Source: Anaerolentibacter hominis
GTDB lineage: Bacteria; Bacillota; Clostridia; Lachnospirales; Lachnospiraceae
DNA: 64,000 nt
Direction of reading: 5' to 3'
NCBI RefSeq assembly: GCF_032380675.1
Contig: NZ_JAWDIX010000001.1
Location: 682,001-746,000 of the forward strand
Positions within the stretch are counted from its first letter, which is position 1; every line of letters starts with the position of its first letter. Both the position numbers and the translations under genes were made by a program. Below, piece after piece: positions 33,550-42,124 of this stretch. The notes beneath the pieces are model-generated. The model made no database searches. It was given only the letters and a program-made list of their open reading frames with translations, and was not told the origin of the DNA.

Positions 33550-35382
33550 TCACCGCCGGACCGGCATGGAGAGAACGCCCCGCAGGGTAAAGACACCGCC
33601 CTCTTTTGACATATTGACAGTCCCGTTATATTTTTCTGTAATACGGGAAATGGCGGACAGACCGAAACCGTGGTTTTCTTTGTCCTTCTTGGTGGTAGGC
33701 AGGAGTCCTTCGCCGGAACCAGGCGGCGCTGCATTGGCGCAGAGGAAGGAAAGCAGATTGCCTTTCAGCGTCATTTCAAAGCGGATAAATGGAGTGCTGC
33801 CTTCGGGAAGAGAGGCGCAGGCTTCAGCCGCGTTTTGGAGAATATTGGAGAGCAGGGTGCACAGTTCCGCATCCGGCAGCGGCAGTTCTTCTGGTATCAG
33901 CACCCGGCAGTTTATCTGTATTCCTTTCCGGCGTGCCGGTTCCAGATAGCCGGTGAGCATGGCATTAACCAGAAAATGATTGGAATAGGCCAGCACCGGC
34001 AGCGCATCTTTTTCCGTGCGAAGCTCCGCGATATATTCTTTTATGCGTGGCAGGCAGCCTTCTTCACAGAGGGCGGCCAACGCTTCGATATGGTGGTTTA
34101 ATTCATGCTTCATGGCATGTATCTGTTCGGCGCTGCTTCGCATCCGCGCCGCGCTTTCCTCAGCGAACCGATATTGAATCGACAGCGCCTGTAATTCCCG
34201 GCTTTCCCGCAAGAGGAAAAGTATACGGCGCACCATCAGTCCCGCAAACAGAAGAACCATAAGCAGCCCGGCATATTCATTCTGCCACAGGCCATATATT
34301 GGTTCATACTGATTGGAATCGAATACATCAATCAGCAGGCTGACACCGAGAATCCCGGCGGCGCCTAATAGGAAGGAGCCGGTCCCCGTACCGTTCCAGA
34401 ACAGTCCTATGCCCGCGCAGAGAGCGAGAAAGAGCCAGGATACGACTTTATATCCATCGACGAAGCCGCCGTAAAATCCGATGAAACTGCCGTCGGCAGG
34501 GATGATGATTAATATGGAGACCGCAGCGAACAGGCAGGCGGCAAGGGCGGCAGGCCGTATCAGCCGCCGGTACCATTTGGCCTGTCCCAGGCCGGCGGAA
34601 ACTGCAGCCAGATGGATCGCCTGAGCCAGCACGAAGAGCCAGGAGATGTCCTCCAGTGCGTACCAAAGCCTGCCCGACAGGCCGGACTGCCAGATGAGTG
34701 GGTGCGCGCAGTGAACGGAGAACGCGAGACAGAGAAGGCCGAAGTGCAGGAACAGTTTGTCCCGGTACCGGGACAGCCAGAGGACAGCCGAAAATAAGGC
34801 AAGTGTGAGCGTGGAGAAACAGACTGCGGCATAGAGCAGGGTCCGTATAAAAAACAGGCGGCCGATGACCTGATCCGTGCCCAGAGCGGGCGGATAGGTG
34901 AGCCCGCTGTAATAGTGGCCCTGGTTCTCGGTGATGAATTTAAGATTAGTATCTCCGTTCCCAACCGGCACAGATACCTGTGCGGTACCGCCGCCGGCGG
35001 CCATTCTGCCGTTTATGAAGAGGACATATTCTGTAAAAATGTCCGGAATTTCCAGAAGCAGTGTACAGGGTTCCCCGTCATAGCGCAGTGTAAGGGAGTA
35101 GGTTCCTGTGCCGAAGGGGGATTTGCCGTCCGGCAGATAGGAAAAGTTGGAATATTGTCCGATAAAAACTTCGTTTCCGTTTAGATTCCAGCCATCTATA
35201 AGATAGAGCGGACGGTTAAGGTCCGCCTCCGTGAAGGCAAATACACCGTTTTCTCCATAGGGAGGCCCGGCTGTATATTTATTGTCTTTGTAATAGACCT
35301 GATTTAACAACAGCAGGAAAAGCACCAGAGCGGCCAGAACTGCCGCCAGAGAAAGGAATTGTTTTTTATGAAATCGTTGCAT
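33550..35382 (-). CDS. GHKL sensor histidine kinase with 7TM receptor part
   Basis: A 610-residue membrane sensor. After one N-terminal helix comes an extracytoplasmic domain of about 150 residues with a jelly-roll-like GTYSLTLRYDGEPCTLLLEIP, then seven or eight helices (about 180-395), a coiled region, the His box MKHELNHHIEALAALCEEG, the N box LLSNILQNAAEAC and the G box GFGLSAI. This is the 7TMR-DISM plus LytS/AgrC-like layout. No response regulator gene lies beside it. Its start overlaps the start of the divergent surface-protein gene by 15 bp. Confidence 0.88.
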   Translation of the reverse strand: MQRFHKKQFLSLAAVLAALVLFLLLLNQVYYKDNKYTAGPPYGENGVFAFTEADLNRPLYLIDGWNLNGNEVFIGQYSNFSYLPDGKSPFGTGTYSLTLRYDGEPCTLLLEIPDIFTEYVLFINGRMAAGGGTAQVSVPVGNGDTNLKFITENQGHYYSGLTYPPALGTDQVIGRLFFIRTLLYAAVCFSTLTLALFSAVLWLSRYRDKLFLHFGLLCLAFSVHCAHPLIWQSGLSGRLWYALEDISWLFVLAQAIHLAAVSAGLGQAKWYRRLIRPAALAACLFAAVSILIIIPADGSFIGFYGGFVDGYKVVSWLFLALCAGIGLFWNGTGTGSFLLGAAGILGVSLLIDVFDSNQYEPIYGLWQNEYAGLLMVLLFAGLMVRRILFLLRESRELQALSIQYRFAEESAARMRSSAEQIHAMKHELNHHIEALAALCEEGCLPRIKEYIAELRTEKDALPVLAYSNHFLVNAMLTGYLEPARRKGIQINCRVLIPEELPLPDAELCTLLSNILQNAAEACASLPEGSTPFIRFEMTLKGNLLSFLCANAAPPGSGEGLLPTTKKDKENHGFGLSAISRITEKYNGTVNMSKEGGVFTLRGVLSMPVRR

Positions 35383-37404
35383 CGGATTGCCTCTCTTCTT
35401 CTATGTGTTTTGCTGTTCGTCTGCACTGTAGTCCCGGCAAGTGCTTCTGAAGACGGACAAATTATGTACTATGAGGATATGGACCCCGTCACGGATGTCT
35501 ACCTGTGGAAGGACGCGGACTACGATACTTTTCAGGCAGAGGCGGGAAGATATAAAAGTCTCTGCCGGGCCGGCGGCGGGTGGGGAGACGATCTGGACTT
35601 TATCTGCAGCTGGAATCAGGAAGAATATGAAACAGCCATGAATCAGGGCAGCAGCACGTTTATTGTCCACGGCCGGTACGAGCCTCCTGATCCGGGCCTG
35701 GGCTGGTGGGATGACGAAACTTATGAGCTGTGGGACGCAGGCAGAATCCAAATGAAATCAGGACCTGAAGTCACCGTTCATATCCGCCCGGATGACCTTG
35801 TCGCGGTTTATAAACCCGATCCTGATATGCAGATTTTAACTCTCTGGATCGAGCGGGACTCCCCGCCGGATTTTTCATCCCTGTATCTGATGGATTATGA
35901 TAGTCTTATACAGGATAACAGTCCTTACGAGGCTGAGTCAATGGATTTTACGGTTGAATGGGACGAGCAGTCTTATCTGGATGGTCTGAACAGCGGTGCG
36001 GACCGCTTTGATATCATAGGTAATTACGGGATACCGGACAGGCCGTCGCCCCGTGAGCAGGAGCTTTTTGATCGGGGGCTGATCCGCACGGAAGGCCACA
36101 CCGGCACGGTTATACGAATCGCAGATCCGGATAATCAAAGTTATAGCAATCCCTACGACAGCAGATTCGGCTATATGTGGGATTATGAATATCATATATA
36201 CATCCGGCAGGGTACCGGATATGAGGCGGCAGTTCTGCCGGCGGCCGGCTCTCTCACCCCATTGAATGATGACCCAAACCTGGACCGGGAATTTGCCCTT
36301 GCCTGGAACCGGGAAGAATATGAGGCCGGAATCCGTTCGGGGAAAGGGAGTTTTACAGTCTCAGGCGCCTATACCGCCAATCCGGCCTGGTCCGGGGAAG
36401 ATCAGGACCGCTGGCAGAAGCAGCAGATTCGCATCGAAGAGGGTGTGCCTGCACCGGTGCTTACCGTACATATCCTGCCGGACGAACTGCCCTTTCAGGT
36501 AGCGCTGCAGAACCGGGGAGGACTGATTCCTGTCTTTACTTTTCCATGGCCCAATGGCGCTCAGAGGGTTGCCTGGATGTTCTCTTTTGATAAGGAGACC
36601 TGGTATCAGGGGAACATAGACTGGAGCCCGGAATGGGAATTAAAGGAGGTCTATGACGCGGCGGCCGCCTATGATGATGAGGATGAACTTATCTGTATCC
36701 CTGCAGATAATCCTTTTCCCTTCTATTGTAAACTGGCGGTATCCGGTTCCGCCTTTGCGGGGGAGACAGCGGTCATGAAGGTCTCGCCGAATGAGGACGG
36801 CTCCTGGAAAATGGACGAGGATCAGGGCGGAGACCACGGAGGCGGAGGCCAGGGGGAACATGACCGCCCGGGCAAGGAAGAACCTGCGGTGCCGCCGTTT
36901 GTACCGATTCTTCCTCCGGAGGAAGACAAGGGCCCGGCCGATACCCCGGAAACTTTTCCGGTTCCGGACTTCCCGGATGAGGAAGAAACGCCGTCCGGGA
37001 AACCGGCCCATACAGACAGTCCGATTCTGTCTGAATTACCGGCGGAAACAGAGCAGCTGGTGATAGTAACTGGTGTCCCCAAACGTACCTCCGGCAGAAA
37101 AACAGAGCAGAATGCATCTGCTGCCGCGGTACCGGAGCGGCAGAGCCCATCCGCAGAACAGCAGGCGCAAAAGGATGCTTCTGACGGGAAGCCGGCTGAT
37201 ATTGCGCCTCAGGCGCCGGACCAGACAGCTGATCATAATATGGATCAGACATCACCCTCCGCGGGCGGAAGCATTGCGGAGGAGCCGGATGGCCGGAAAG
37301 ATCCTGGAACAGTGCGGAGGTATCTCCCAGCAGCGGCGGCTACTGCGGCGGCAGCCCTTGCGGGCGCCGGAATCGCGCGGATCTATAAACGCAAAAAGAA
37401 ATAA
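35368..37404 (+). CDS. Large surface protein with three internal repeats
   Basis: A 678-residue product not assigned to a family. The N-terminus MKSLHRIASLLLCVLLFVCTVVPASASE is a signal peptide. Three repeats of about 110-160 residues share a W-[ND]-x-E-E-Y core: FICSWNQEEYETAMNQGSSTF, FTVEWDEQSYLDGLNSGADRF and FALAWNREEYEAGIRSGKGSF, each followed by a Gly/Tyr turn and a V-x-I-x-x-D strand. A Pro/Glu-rich stalk (about 480-640) leads to a C-terminal helix and RKKK, so it is probably anchored in the membrane with the body outside. No LPXTG motif. It starts behind AAAGGAA. Confidence 0.75.
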   Translation: MKSLHRIASLLLCVLLFVCTVVPASASEDGQIMYYEDMDPVTDVYLWKDADYDTFQAEAGRYKSLCRAGGGWGDDLDFICSWNQEEYETAMNQGSSTFIVHGRYEPPDPGLGWWDDETYELWDAGRIQMKSGPEVTVHIRPDDLVAVYKPDPDMQILTLWIERDSPPDFSSLYLMDYDSLIQDNSPYEAESMDFTVEWDEQSYLDGLNSGADRFDIIGNYGIPDRPSPREQELFDRGLIRTEGHTGTVIRIADPDNQSYSNPYDSRFGYMWDYEYHIYIRQGTGYEAAVLPAAGSLTPLNDDPNLDREFALAWNREEYEAGIRSGKGSFTVSGAYTANPAWSGEDQDRWQKQQIRIEEGVPAPVLTVHILPDELPFQVALQNRGGLIPVFTFPWPNGAQRVAWMFSFDKETWYQGNIDWSPEWELKEVYDAAAAYDDEDELICIPADNPFPFYCKLAVSGSAFAGETAVMKVSPNEDGSWKMDEDQGGDHGGGGQGEHDRPGKEEPAVPPFVPILPPEEDKGPADTPETFPVPDFPDEEETPSGKPAHTDSPILSELPAETEQLVIVTGVPKRTSGRKTEQNASAAAVPERQSPSAEQQAQKDASDGKPADIAPQAPDQTADHNMDQTSPSAGGSIAEEPDGRKDPGTVRRYLPAAAATAAAALAGAGIARIYKRKKK

Positions 37405-37413
37405 GATGTGGAT

Positions 37414-37449
37414 ACAGTGCTTTGCCATGTGCGCAGGGCACTGTTTTTG
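37414..37449 (+). terminator. Intrinsic terminator after the surface-protein gene
   Basis: ACAGTGC (37414-37420) pairs with GCACTGT (37438-37444), followed by T residues. Confidence 0.78.
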
Positions 37450-37457
37450 TTTACAAC

Positions 37458-37491
37458 GGGTTAGGGGAGCCACTGCGGGCTTGCCCACTTT
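37458..37491. repeat. Dispersed repeat D, copy 2
   Basis: GGGTTAGGGGAGCCACTG followed by CGGGCTTGCCCACTTT; match to 29877-29910. Confidence 0.65.
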
Positions 37492-37558
37492 ATTCCTTGC
37501 ATTTGTTCTTTCTTAAGGATTATCTAAACAATATAGTGAATTATATTATAATATTATA

Positions 37559-37588
37559 TTGACAATAGTGTGTGTTACACAGTATAAT
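37559..37588 (+). promoter_or_regulatory. Promoter of padR operon
   Basis: TTGACA (37559-37564), 18 nt, TATAAT (37583-37588). The spacer carries TGTGTTACACA, a short inverted repeat, and an AT-rich palindrome lies just upstream (near 37540-37558); either may be the PadR operator. Confidence 0.75.
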
Positions 37589-37608
37589 ACATGCAGGAGG
37601 TGAGGATA

Positions 37609-37953
37609 TTGGGTGAAGAAAAAGATCTGCTTGGCGGCCTTCTCCTGGAACTGCGCCGGGGGACCCTTGTCCTGAGTGTGCTCAGTCAAATGGGGGAGCC
37701 CAAATATGGATATGCTCTGGTACAGAGCCTGGAGGAAAAGGGAGTGTCGATAGACCCGAATACCCTGTATCCGCTGCTGCGGCGGCTGGAAGGCCAGAAG
37801 CTTCTGGAGAGTCAATGGGAGACCGGCGGCTCCAAACCCAGAAAATATTATCGGAGGACCGGGTATGGGACGGAGATTTATAAAGAGCTGAAAGATCAGT
37901 GGAGCAGGCTGGCTGGCAGCATGGTCCGATTGTTGGAGGAGGATGGAGTATGA
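37609..37953 (+). CDS. PadR-family transcriptional regulator
   Basis: A 114-residue winged-helix regulator: LLELRRGTLVLSVLSQMGEPKYGYALVQSL, IDPNTLYPLLRRLEGQKLLESQW and RKYYRRTGYG in the wing. The start is most likely TTG 37609, 8 nt after AGGAGG (37595-37600); the ATG at 37591 lies upstream of that site. Its stop overlaps the next ATG (ATGA). PadR genes are often paired with a HAAS-domain membrane protein, as here. Confidence 0.9.
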   Translation: MGEEKDLLGGLLLELRRGTLVLSVLSQMGEPKYGYALVQSLEEKGVSIDPNTLYPLLRRLEGQKLLESQWETGGSKPRKYYRRTGYGTEIYKELKDQWSRLAGSMVRLLEEDGV

Positions 37954-39044
37954 CACCGAAGGATAGAGAATTAATGGAGCGGTATATTTATCAGGTAACG
38001 CGCCGTCTGCCCAGAGATCAGAGAAATGAAGTTGGACTGGAACTTCAGGAACTGATCGGGGATATGCTGGAAGAGGCGGAAACCATGGAGGATGTCCTGA
38101 CCAAGCTTGGGAATCCGGCAGAATTCGCCAAGAAGTATCAGGAACCCACCCACTATCTTATTGGACCCGAATATTATGATACCTATTTGTGGTTTGTTAA
38201 GATTGTATTGATCTGTACCCTGGTGCCGGTGCTGGCAGTGTCGGTCATCGAAGGGTTAAGGGAAGGACTGCCGGTTCCCGCCGGAATCGGTGTGGAAGCG
38301 ATGGCAACCGGAGTTATTTATGGAATTACGAAGGCGATCGGGAACAGTATTATATCCTGCGTGGGAGCCTTTGGCGGCGTTACCCTGGTATTTGCCATTA
38401 TGGAGAGGCAGAAGGTGAAGCTGGATCTGAAAAAGGAAAAAGAGTGGTCGGTGGGTGATCTGGGAGATAACTTTACCGGGAAGAAGAATGTCTGGACTCC
38501 AAGGTATCTTTCTCCTGTCCCTCATAAGAAAGCGGTTATCAGCCGCGGGGACAGTATTGTGGGAATTATCTTTATCGTGATATTCTGTGTGCTGCTGATC
38601 TTTGTACCTAATATTTTTTCGGCCGTGATCCGAAACGGTGAGGCGGTCAGTGTGATACCGGTGTTTAATCTGGAACGGTGGAATATCATACTGCCGGTAT
38701 TTGCCCTCAGTCTGCTCATCGGCCTGGCGGATGAGGTGGTGCGTCTGATCGCAGGGTGCTATTGTAAGATGGTTATGATCAGCAGCATTGTTACCGGAAT
38801 CATACAGCTGATTCTCAGCATTATTGTGCTGAAGGTTTTCCCGTTCTGGAATCCGGATTTTGCGGCGGAGATAAAGATACAGCTGGGAGAGCAGCTGGAC
38901 GGTGTGGAACGTTTTATTTCCAAATGGGACGAAACGATTGTAACCAATGTTATCCTGGCTATTATCTTTATCGCCACTCTGCTGGAAATCGGGACTGCCG
39001 TTTATAAAACACTTAGGTACGGCGTGGAAAAAAAGGATCTTTAG
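37950..39044 (+). CDS. HAAS/DUF1700-domain membrane protein
   Basis: A 364-residue protein with an N-terminal HAAS-type helical domain (RYIYQVTRRLPRDQRNEVGLELQELIGDML, then LTKLGNPAEFAKKYQEP) followed by about six membrane helices. HAAS proteins are almost always encoded after PadR regulators and are thought to signal to or through them. The signal is unknown. It overlaps padR by 4 bp (ATGA), so the two are translationally coupled. Confidence 0.85.
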   Translation: MTPKDRELMERYIYQVTRRLPRDQRNEVGLELQELIGDMLEEAETMEDVLTKLGNPAEFAKKYQEPTHYLIGPEYYDTYLWFVKIVLICTLVPVLAVSVIEGLREGLPVPAGIGVEAMATGVIYGITKAIGNSIISCVGAFGGVTLVFAIMERQKVKLDLKKEKEWSVGDLGDNFTGKKNVWTPRYLSPVPHKKAVISRGDSIVGIIFIVIFCVLLIFVPNIFSAVIRNGEAVSVIPVFNLERWNIILPVFALSLLIGLADEVVRLIAGCYCKMVMISSIVTGIIQLILSIIVLKVFPFWNPDFAAEIKIQLGEQLDGVERFISKWDETIVTNVILAIIFIATLLEIGTAVYKTLRYGVEKKDL

Positions 39045-39119
39045 AAACTGCCGGAATAGAACTATACTCTGTTTTGGCATGTCCTGACATTTCAACACGA
39101 ATCAAACGGCAGGTTCCAT

Positions 39120-39147
39120 TTTACGGCACCTTATGTTAAACTATCAT
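39120..39147 (+). promoter_or_regulatory. Possible promoter of the structured RNA
   Basis: TTTACG (39120-39125), 16 nt, TATCAT (39142-39147). Confidence 0.45.
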
Positions 39148-39153
39148 AAACCA

Positions 39154-39287
39154 GAAGGCAATTCCCAACAATTGAGCGATGACGGCGCAAAGCTGTGAGC
39201 CCAAAGCGGGAGTTCCGGGAGAATTGTTTGTTATAAACGTTAGGCTGCATAAACCCAGGTGACGGGAGGTTTTTGCAGCCTATTTTT
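39154..39287 (+). ncRNA. Candidate structured RNA ending in a terminator
   Basis: A CAATTC/GAATTG stem (39159-39164 with 39221-39226) closes a 55-nt region containing GACGGCGCAAAGC and CCC/GGG hairpins. It is followed by a strong terminator: TAGGCTGCA (39240-39248) and AAACC pair with GGTTT and TGCAGCCTA (39273-39281), then five T. It lies upstream of a c-di-GMP gene. The GCAAAGC tract recalls c-di-GMP-I riboswitches, but the GGCAAAC and closing GGUUACC parts are not evident. Riboswitch or small RNA is undecided. Confidence 0.5.
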
Positions 39288-39360
39288 GTTTGTAAACCAG
39301 GTTTCCATGTTGACGGAATCAGAAATAAGCCGGAAGAGCTTCCTTTTGGGAAGGGAAAAC

Positions 39361-39389
39361 TTGTAATCTGATAACCGCTTTGATACAAT
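39361..39389 (+). promoter_or_regulatory. Promoter of the c-di-GMP gene
   Basis: TTGTAA (39361-39366), 17 nt, TACAAT (39384-39389). The leader to 39530 is about 135 nt. Confidence 0.65.
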
Positions 39390-39529
39390 AAAACTGGGTA
39401 TCTGTCTCAAAGCAGGGGGCAGAATACAAAAAGATAAGTGTAAGCAGCGGGCTGGCCATGCTGACATTCGGACTGGCCGGATGGAGATCGGGAAACGGCA
39501 GCCTGCATACGGGATAGTGAGGATAAACA

Positions 39530-42124
39530 ATGATTGTAAAGAAAAAAGTATTGGTTGTGGAAGACAATCAAATTAACCGGATGATGCTCAGAGAGATTCT
39601 GTCACAGGAATATCAGATTCTGGAGGCGGAAAACGGGCAGGAGGCGCTGGATATTTTAAGGGATCACAAAAAGGAGCTTTCCCTGATACTCCTGGACATC
39701 GTGATGCCTGTCATGGATGGGTATACCTTTCTGTCCATCGTGAAAGCAGATCCGGAGTATTCCGCGATCCCGGTGATTGTCACTACACAGAACGACGGAG
39801 AATCCGACGAGGTTGCCGCACTGTCTCACGGCGCGGCAGATTTTGTTGCCAAGCCATACAAGCCGCAGATTATCCTGCACCGGGTAGCCAGCATCATAAA
39901 TCTGAGAGAAACGGCTGCTATGATCAATCAGGTTCAGTATGACAGGCTTACCAGGCTCTACAGCAAAGAATTCTTTTATCAGCGTGTGAGGGACATTCTG
40001 ATCCGGCATCCGGACCAGCCTTATGATATCATCTGTTCCGACATCGAAAATTTTAAACTGGTTAACGATGTATTCGGTATTCCCACCGGAGACCGCCTGC
40101 TCTGCGGGGTGGCGGATATGTATAAGGAACTGTCCGGGGATATGGGTATCTGCGGACGGATCAATGCGGATCAGTTTGCCTGTCTGCTGGAGCACCGCTG
40201 CGAGTACACGGATCAGATGTTTATGGATGCAGGGAACCGGATCAATACGCTGACCGATGCGAAAAATGTAATTATGAAATGGGGTATCTACCCGATTAAA
40301 AAACGTACTGTTTCTGTGGAGCAGATGTGTGACAGGGCACTCCTGGCCGCCCGGAGCATCAAGGGACAGTATGGTAAATATTTTGCTTCCTACGATGATA
40401 CGCTGCGGGATAAGCTGCTTCATGAGCAGGCAATTACGGATGGAATGGAAGCGGCACTGGAAGAAGGACAGTTTGAAATCTATCTGCAGCCCAAATACCG
40501 GATACAGGACGACAGTTTGGCAGGCGCTGAGGCTTTAGTCCGCTGGAATCATCCCAAATGGGGGCTTCAGTCTCCGGCTGAGTTTATTCCGCTGTTCGAG
40601 CGCAATGGCTTTATTACCAAGCTGGATCAGTTTGTCTGGGACCGGGCCTGTGCTGTTCTCAGGGACTGGGATGACAAGGGGTATCCGCACATTCCTGTTT
40701 CGGTGAATGTATCCCGCGCCGACATCTACAACGCGGACATCGCGGGTATTCTGATGAAGGGTATACAGAAATATAAACTTCCCACCTCCCTGCTTCATCT
40801 GGAGATTACAGAGAGTGCCTATACGGAAAATCCCAAACAGATTATTGATACGGTAAGTCATCTGAGAGAACTGGGATTTGTGATCGAAATGGATGACTTC
40901 GGAAGCGGGTACTCTTCTCTGAATATGCTCAATCAGATGCCGCTGGATATCCTGAAACTGGATATGAAATTTATTCAGAGCGAGACGGCCAAACCGGTCA
41001 ATCAGGGGATCTTAAGATTCATTATGGGCCTGGCGCGCTGGATGAATTTAAGCGTGGTGGCGGAAGGCGTGGAAACAAGAGAGCAGTTAATGCGTCTGCA
41101 GGAAATTGGCTGCGACTATGTGCAGGGGTATTATTTTGCCAAACCTATGCCCTGTTCTGAGTTTGAAAAGCTGATTCAGGGGCAGGACGGAGATTCTGAA
41201 CAGAAAGAGCAGAAGAGAGAAGAGGCCGGGCTGGCTTCCAGAGTCCTGCTGGTAGCTGACGAAGACGAGAATTACCGGAGAGAAGTAAAGAGGACATTTG
41301 AGGGACGGTATCAGGTTGTGGAGGCTGCCGACGGTGACGAGGCTTCCAACTATATGTCGTCCTATGGACATAAATTATTCGCGGCAGTTTTAAGCCTGAC
41401 GCTTAAGGAGGCGGACGGACTTTCCATACTGGATATTCTTCAGAGGGAAAAGGCGGTCTGGAATATTCCGGTTATCGTCACAGGACCCCGGAATGAATGG
41501 CTGGAGGACAAAGCCCTGAAAGCAGGGGCGGACGACTACGCAGGCAAGCCCCATCTGCAGGAAAGTCTGTTCCGGCGTGTGGAGCGTGCCGCAGGCATAA
41601 ATGCATCCAGAGAACGGGAACGTGCTCTGCAGGATGAAGCCTGCCGGGATTATCTGACCGGTATGCTCAACCGCAGAGGACTGGAATGTGCGGTGGATTC
41701 TCTCGTCAAGGAGGATGCGCCTCTGGCGGTCTATTTATTTGATGTGGATAATCTGAAAGAGATTAATGATACATATGGACACGTAGAAGGAGATCAGCTG
41801 ATTGTAAAGTTCGGGTCTCTGCTTCGCATGCACACCCGGAAATCCGATATTGTAGCCCGCTATGGCGGAGATGAGTTTGTCGTGATTATGAAACGGATGG
41901 GTTCAGGAGAAAATGCTCTGAGAAAAGGAAGGGACATTTGCCGGGCTTTCCGGGACAGCTATGGGGCGGGCAATAAAAATGGGGCCTGCTCAGCCGGGAT
42001 TGTCCTCTGGGATACAGGAGCGGCTCTGGATGAAATGATAAGGCGGGCGGATGAGGCCCTGTACTGTGCAAAAACAAGATACAAAGGAGAATGCTGTTTA
42101 TGGGAGGACGAGATAAATGGTTAA
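39530..42124 (+). CDS. REC-GGDEF-EAL-REC-GGDEF c-di-GMP enzyme
   Basis: A cytoplasmic five-domain protein of 864 residues. REC1 (1-120) has the phosphoacceptor Asp in LLDIVMP. GGDEF1 (about 130-270) is degenerate, with RINADQF where GGDEF should be. EAL (about 300-545) looks active: EALVRWNHP, EITES, DDFGSGYSSL, AEGVET. REC2 (about 565-690) lacks the acceptor Asp (LSLTLKEADG). GGDEF2 (about 700-850) is intact, RYGGDEFVVIM. It may both make and break c-di-GMP under phosphorylation control. It overlaps the next kinase gene by 8 bp. Confidence 0.93.
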   Translation: MIVKKKVLVVEDNQINRMMLREILSQEYQILEAENGQEALDILRDHKKELSLILLDIVMPVMDGYTFLSIVKADPEYSAIPVIVTTQNDGESDEVAALSHGAADFVAKPYKPQIILHRVASIINLRETAAMINQVQYDRLTRLYSKEFFYQRVRDILIRHPDQPYDIICSDIENFKLVNDVFGIPTGDRLLCGVADMYKELSGDMGICGRINADQFACLLEHRCEYTDQMFMDAGNRINTLTDAKNVIMKWGIYPIKKRTVSVEQMCDRALLAARSIKGQYGKYFASYDDTLRDKLLHEQAITDGMEAALEEGQFEIYLQPKYRIQDDSLAGAEALVRWNHPKWGLQSPAEFIPLFERNGFITKLDQFVWDRACAVLRDWDDKGYPHIPVSVNVSRADIYNADIAGILMKGIQKYKLPTSLLHLEITESAYTENPKQIIDTVSHLRELGFVIEMDDFGSGYSSLNMLNQMPLDILKLDMKFIQSETAKPVNQGILRFIMGLARWMNLSVVAEGVETREQLMRLQEIGCDYVQGYYFAKPMPCSEFEKLIQGQDGDSEQKEQKREEAGLASRVLLVADEDENYRREVKRTFEGRYQVVEAADGDEASNYMSSYGHKLFAAVLSLTLKEADGLSILDILQREKAVWNIPVIVTGPRNEWLEDKALKAGADDYAGKPHLQESLFRRVERAAGINASRERERALQDEACRDYLTGMLNRRGLECAVDSLVKEDAPLAVYLFDVDNLKEINDTYGHVEGDQLIVKFGSLLRMHTRKSDIVARYGGDEFVVIMKRMGSGENALRKGRDICRAFRDSYGAGNKNGACSAGIVLWDTGAALDEMIRRADEALYCAKTRYKGECCLWEDEING

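Noticed and set aside
39154..39287. Firm c-di-GMP-I riboswitch call
   Set aside because: Only a GCAAAGC-like part is present. The GGCAAAC and GGUUACC elements were not found, so I list it as an unassigned RNA.
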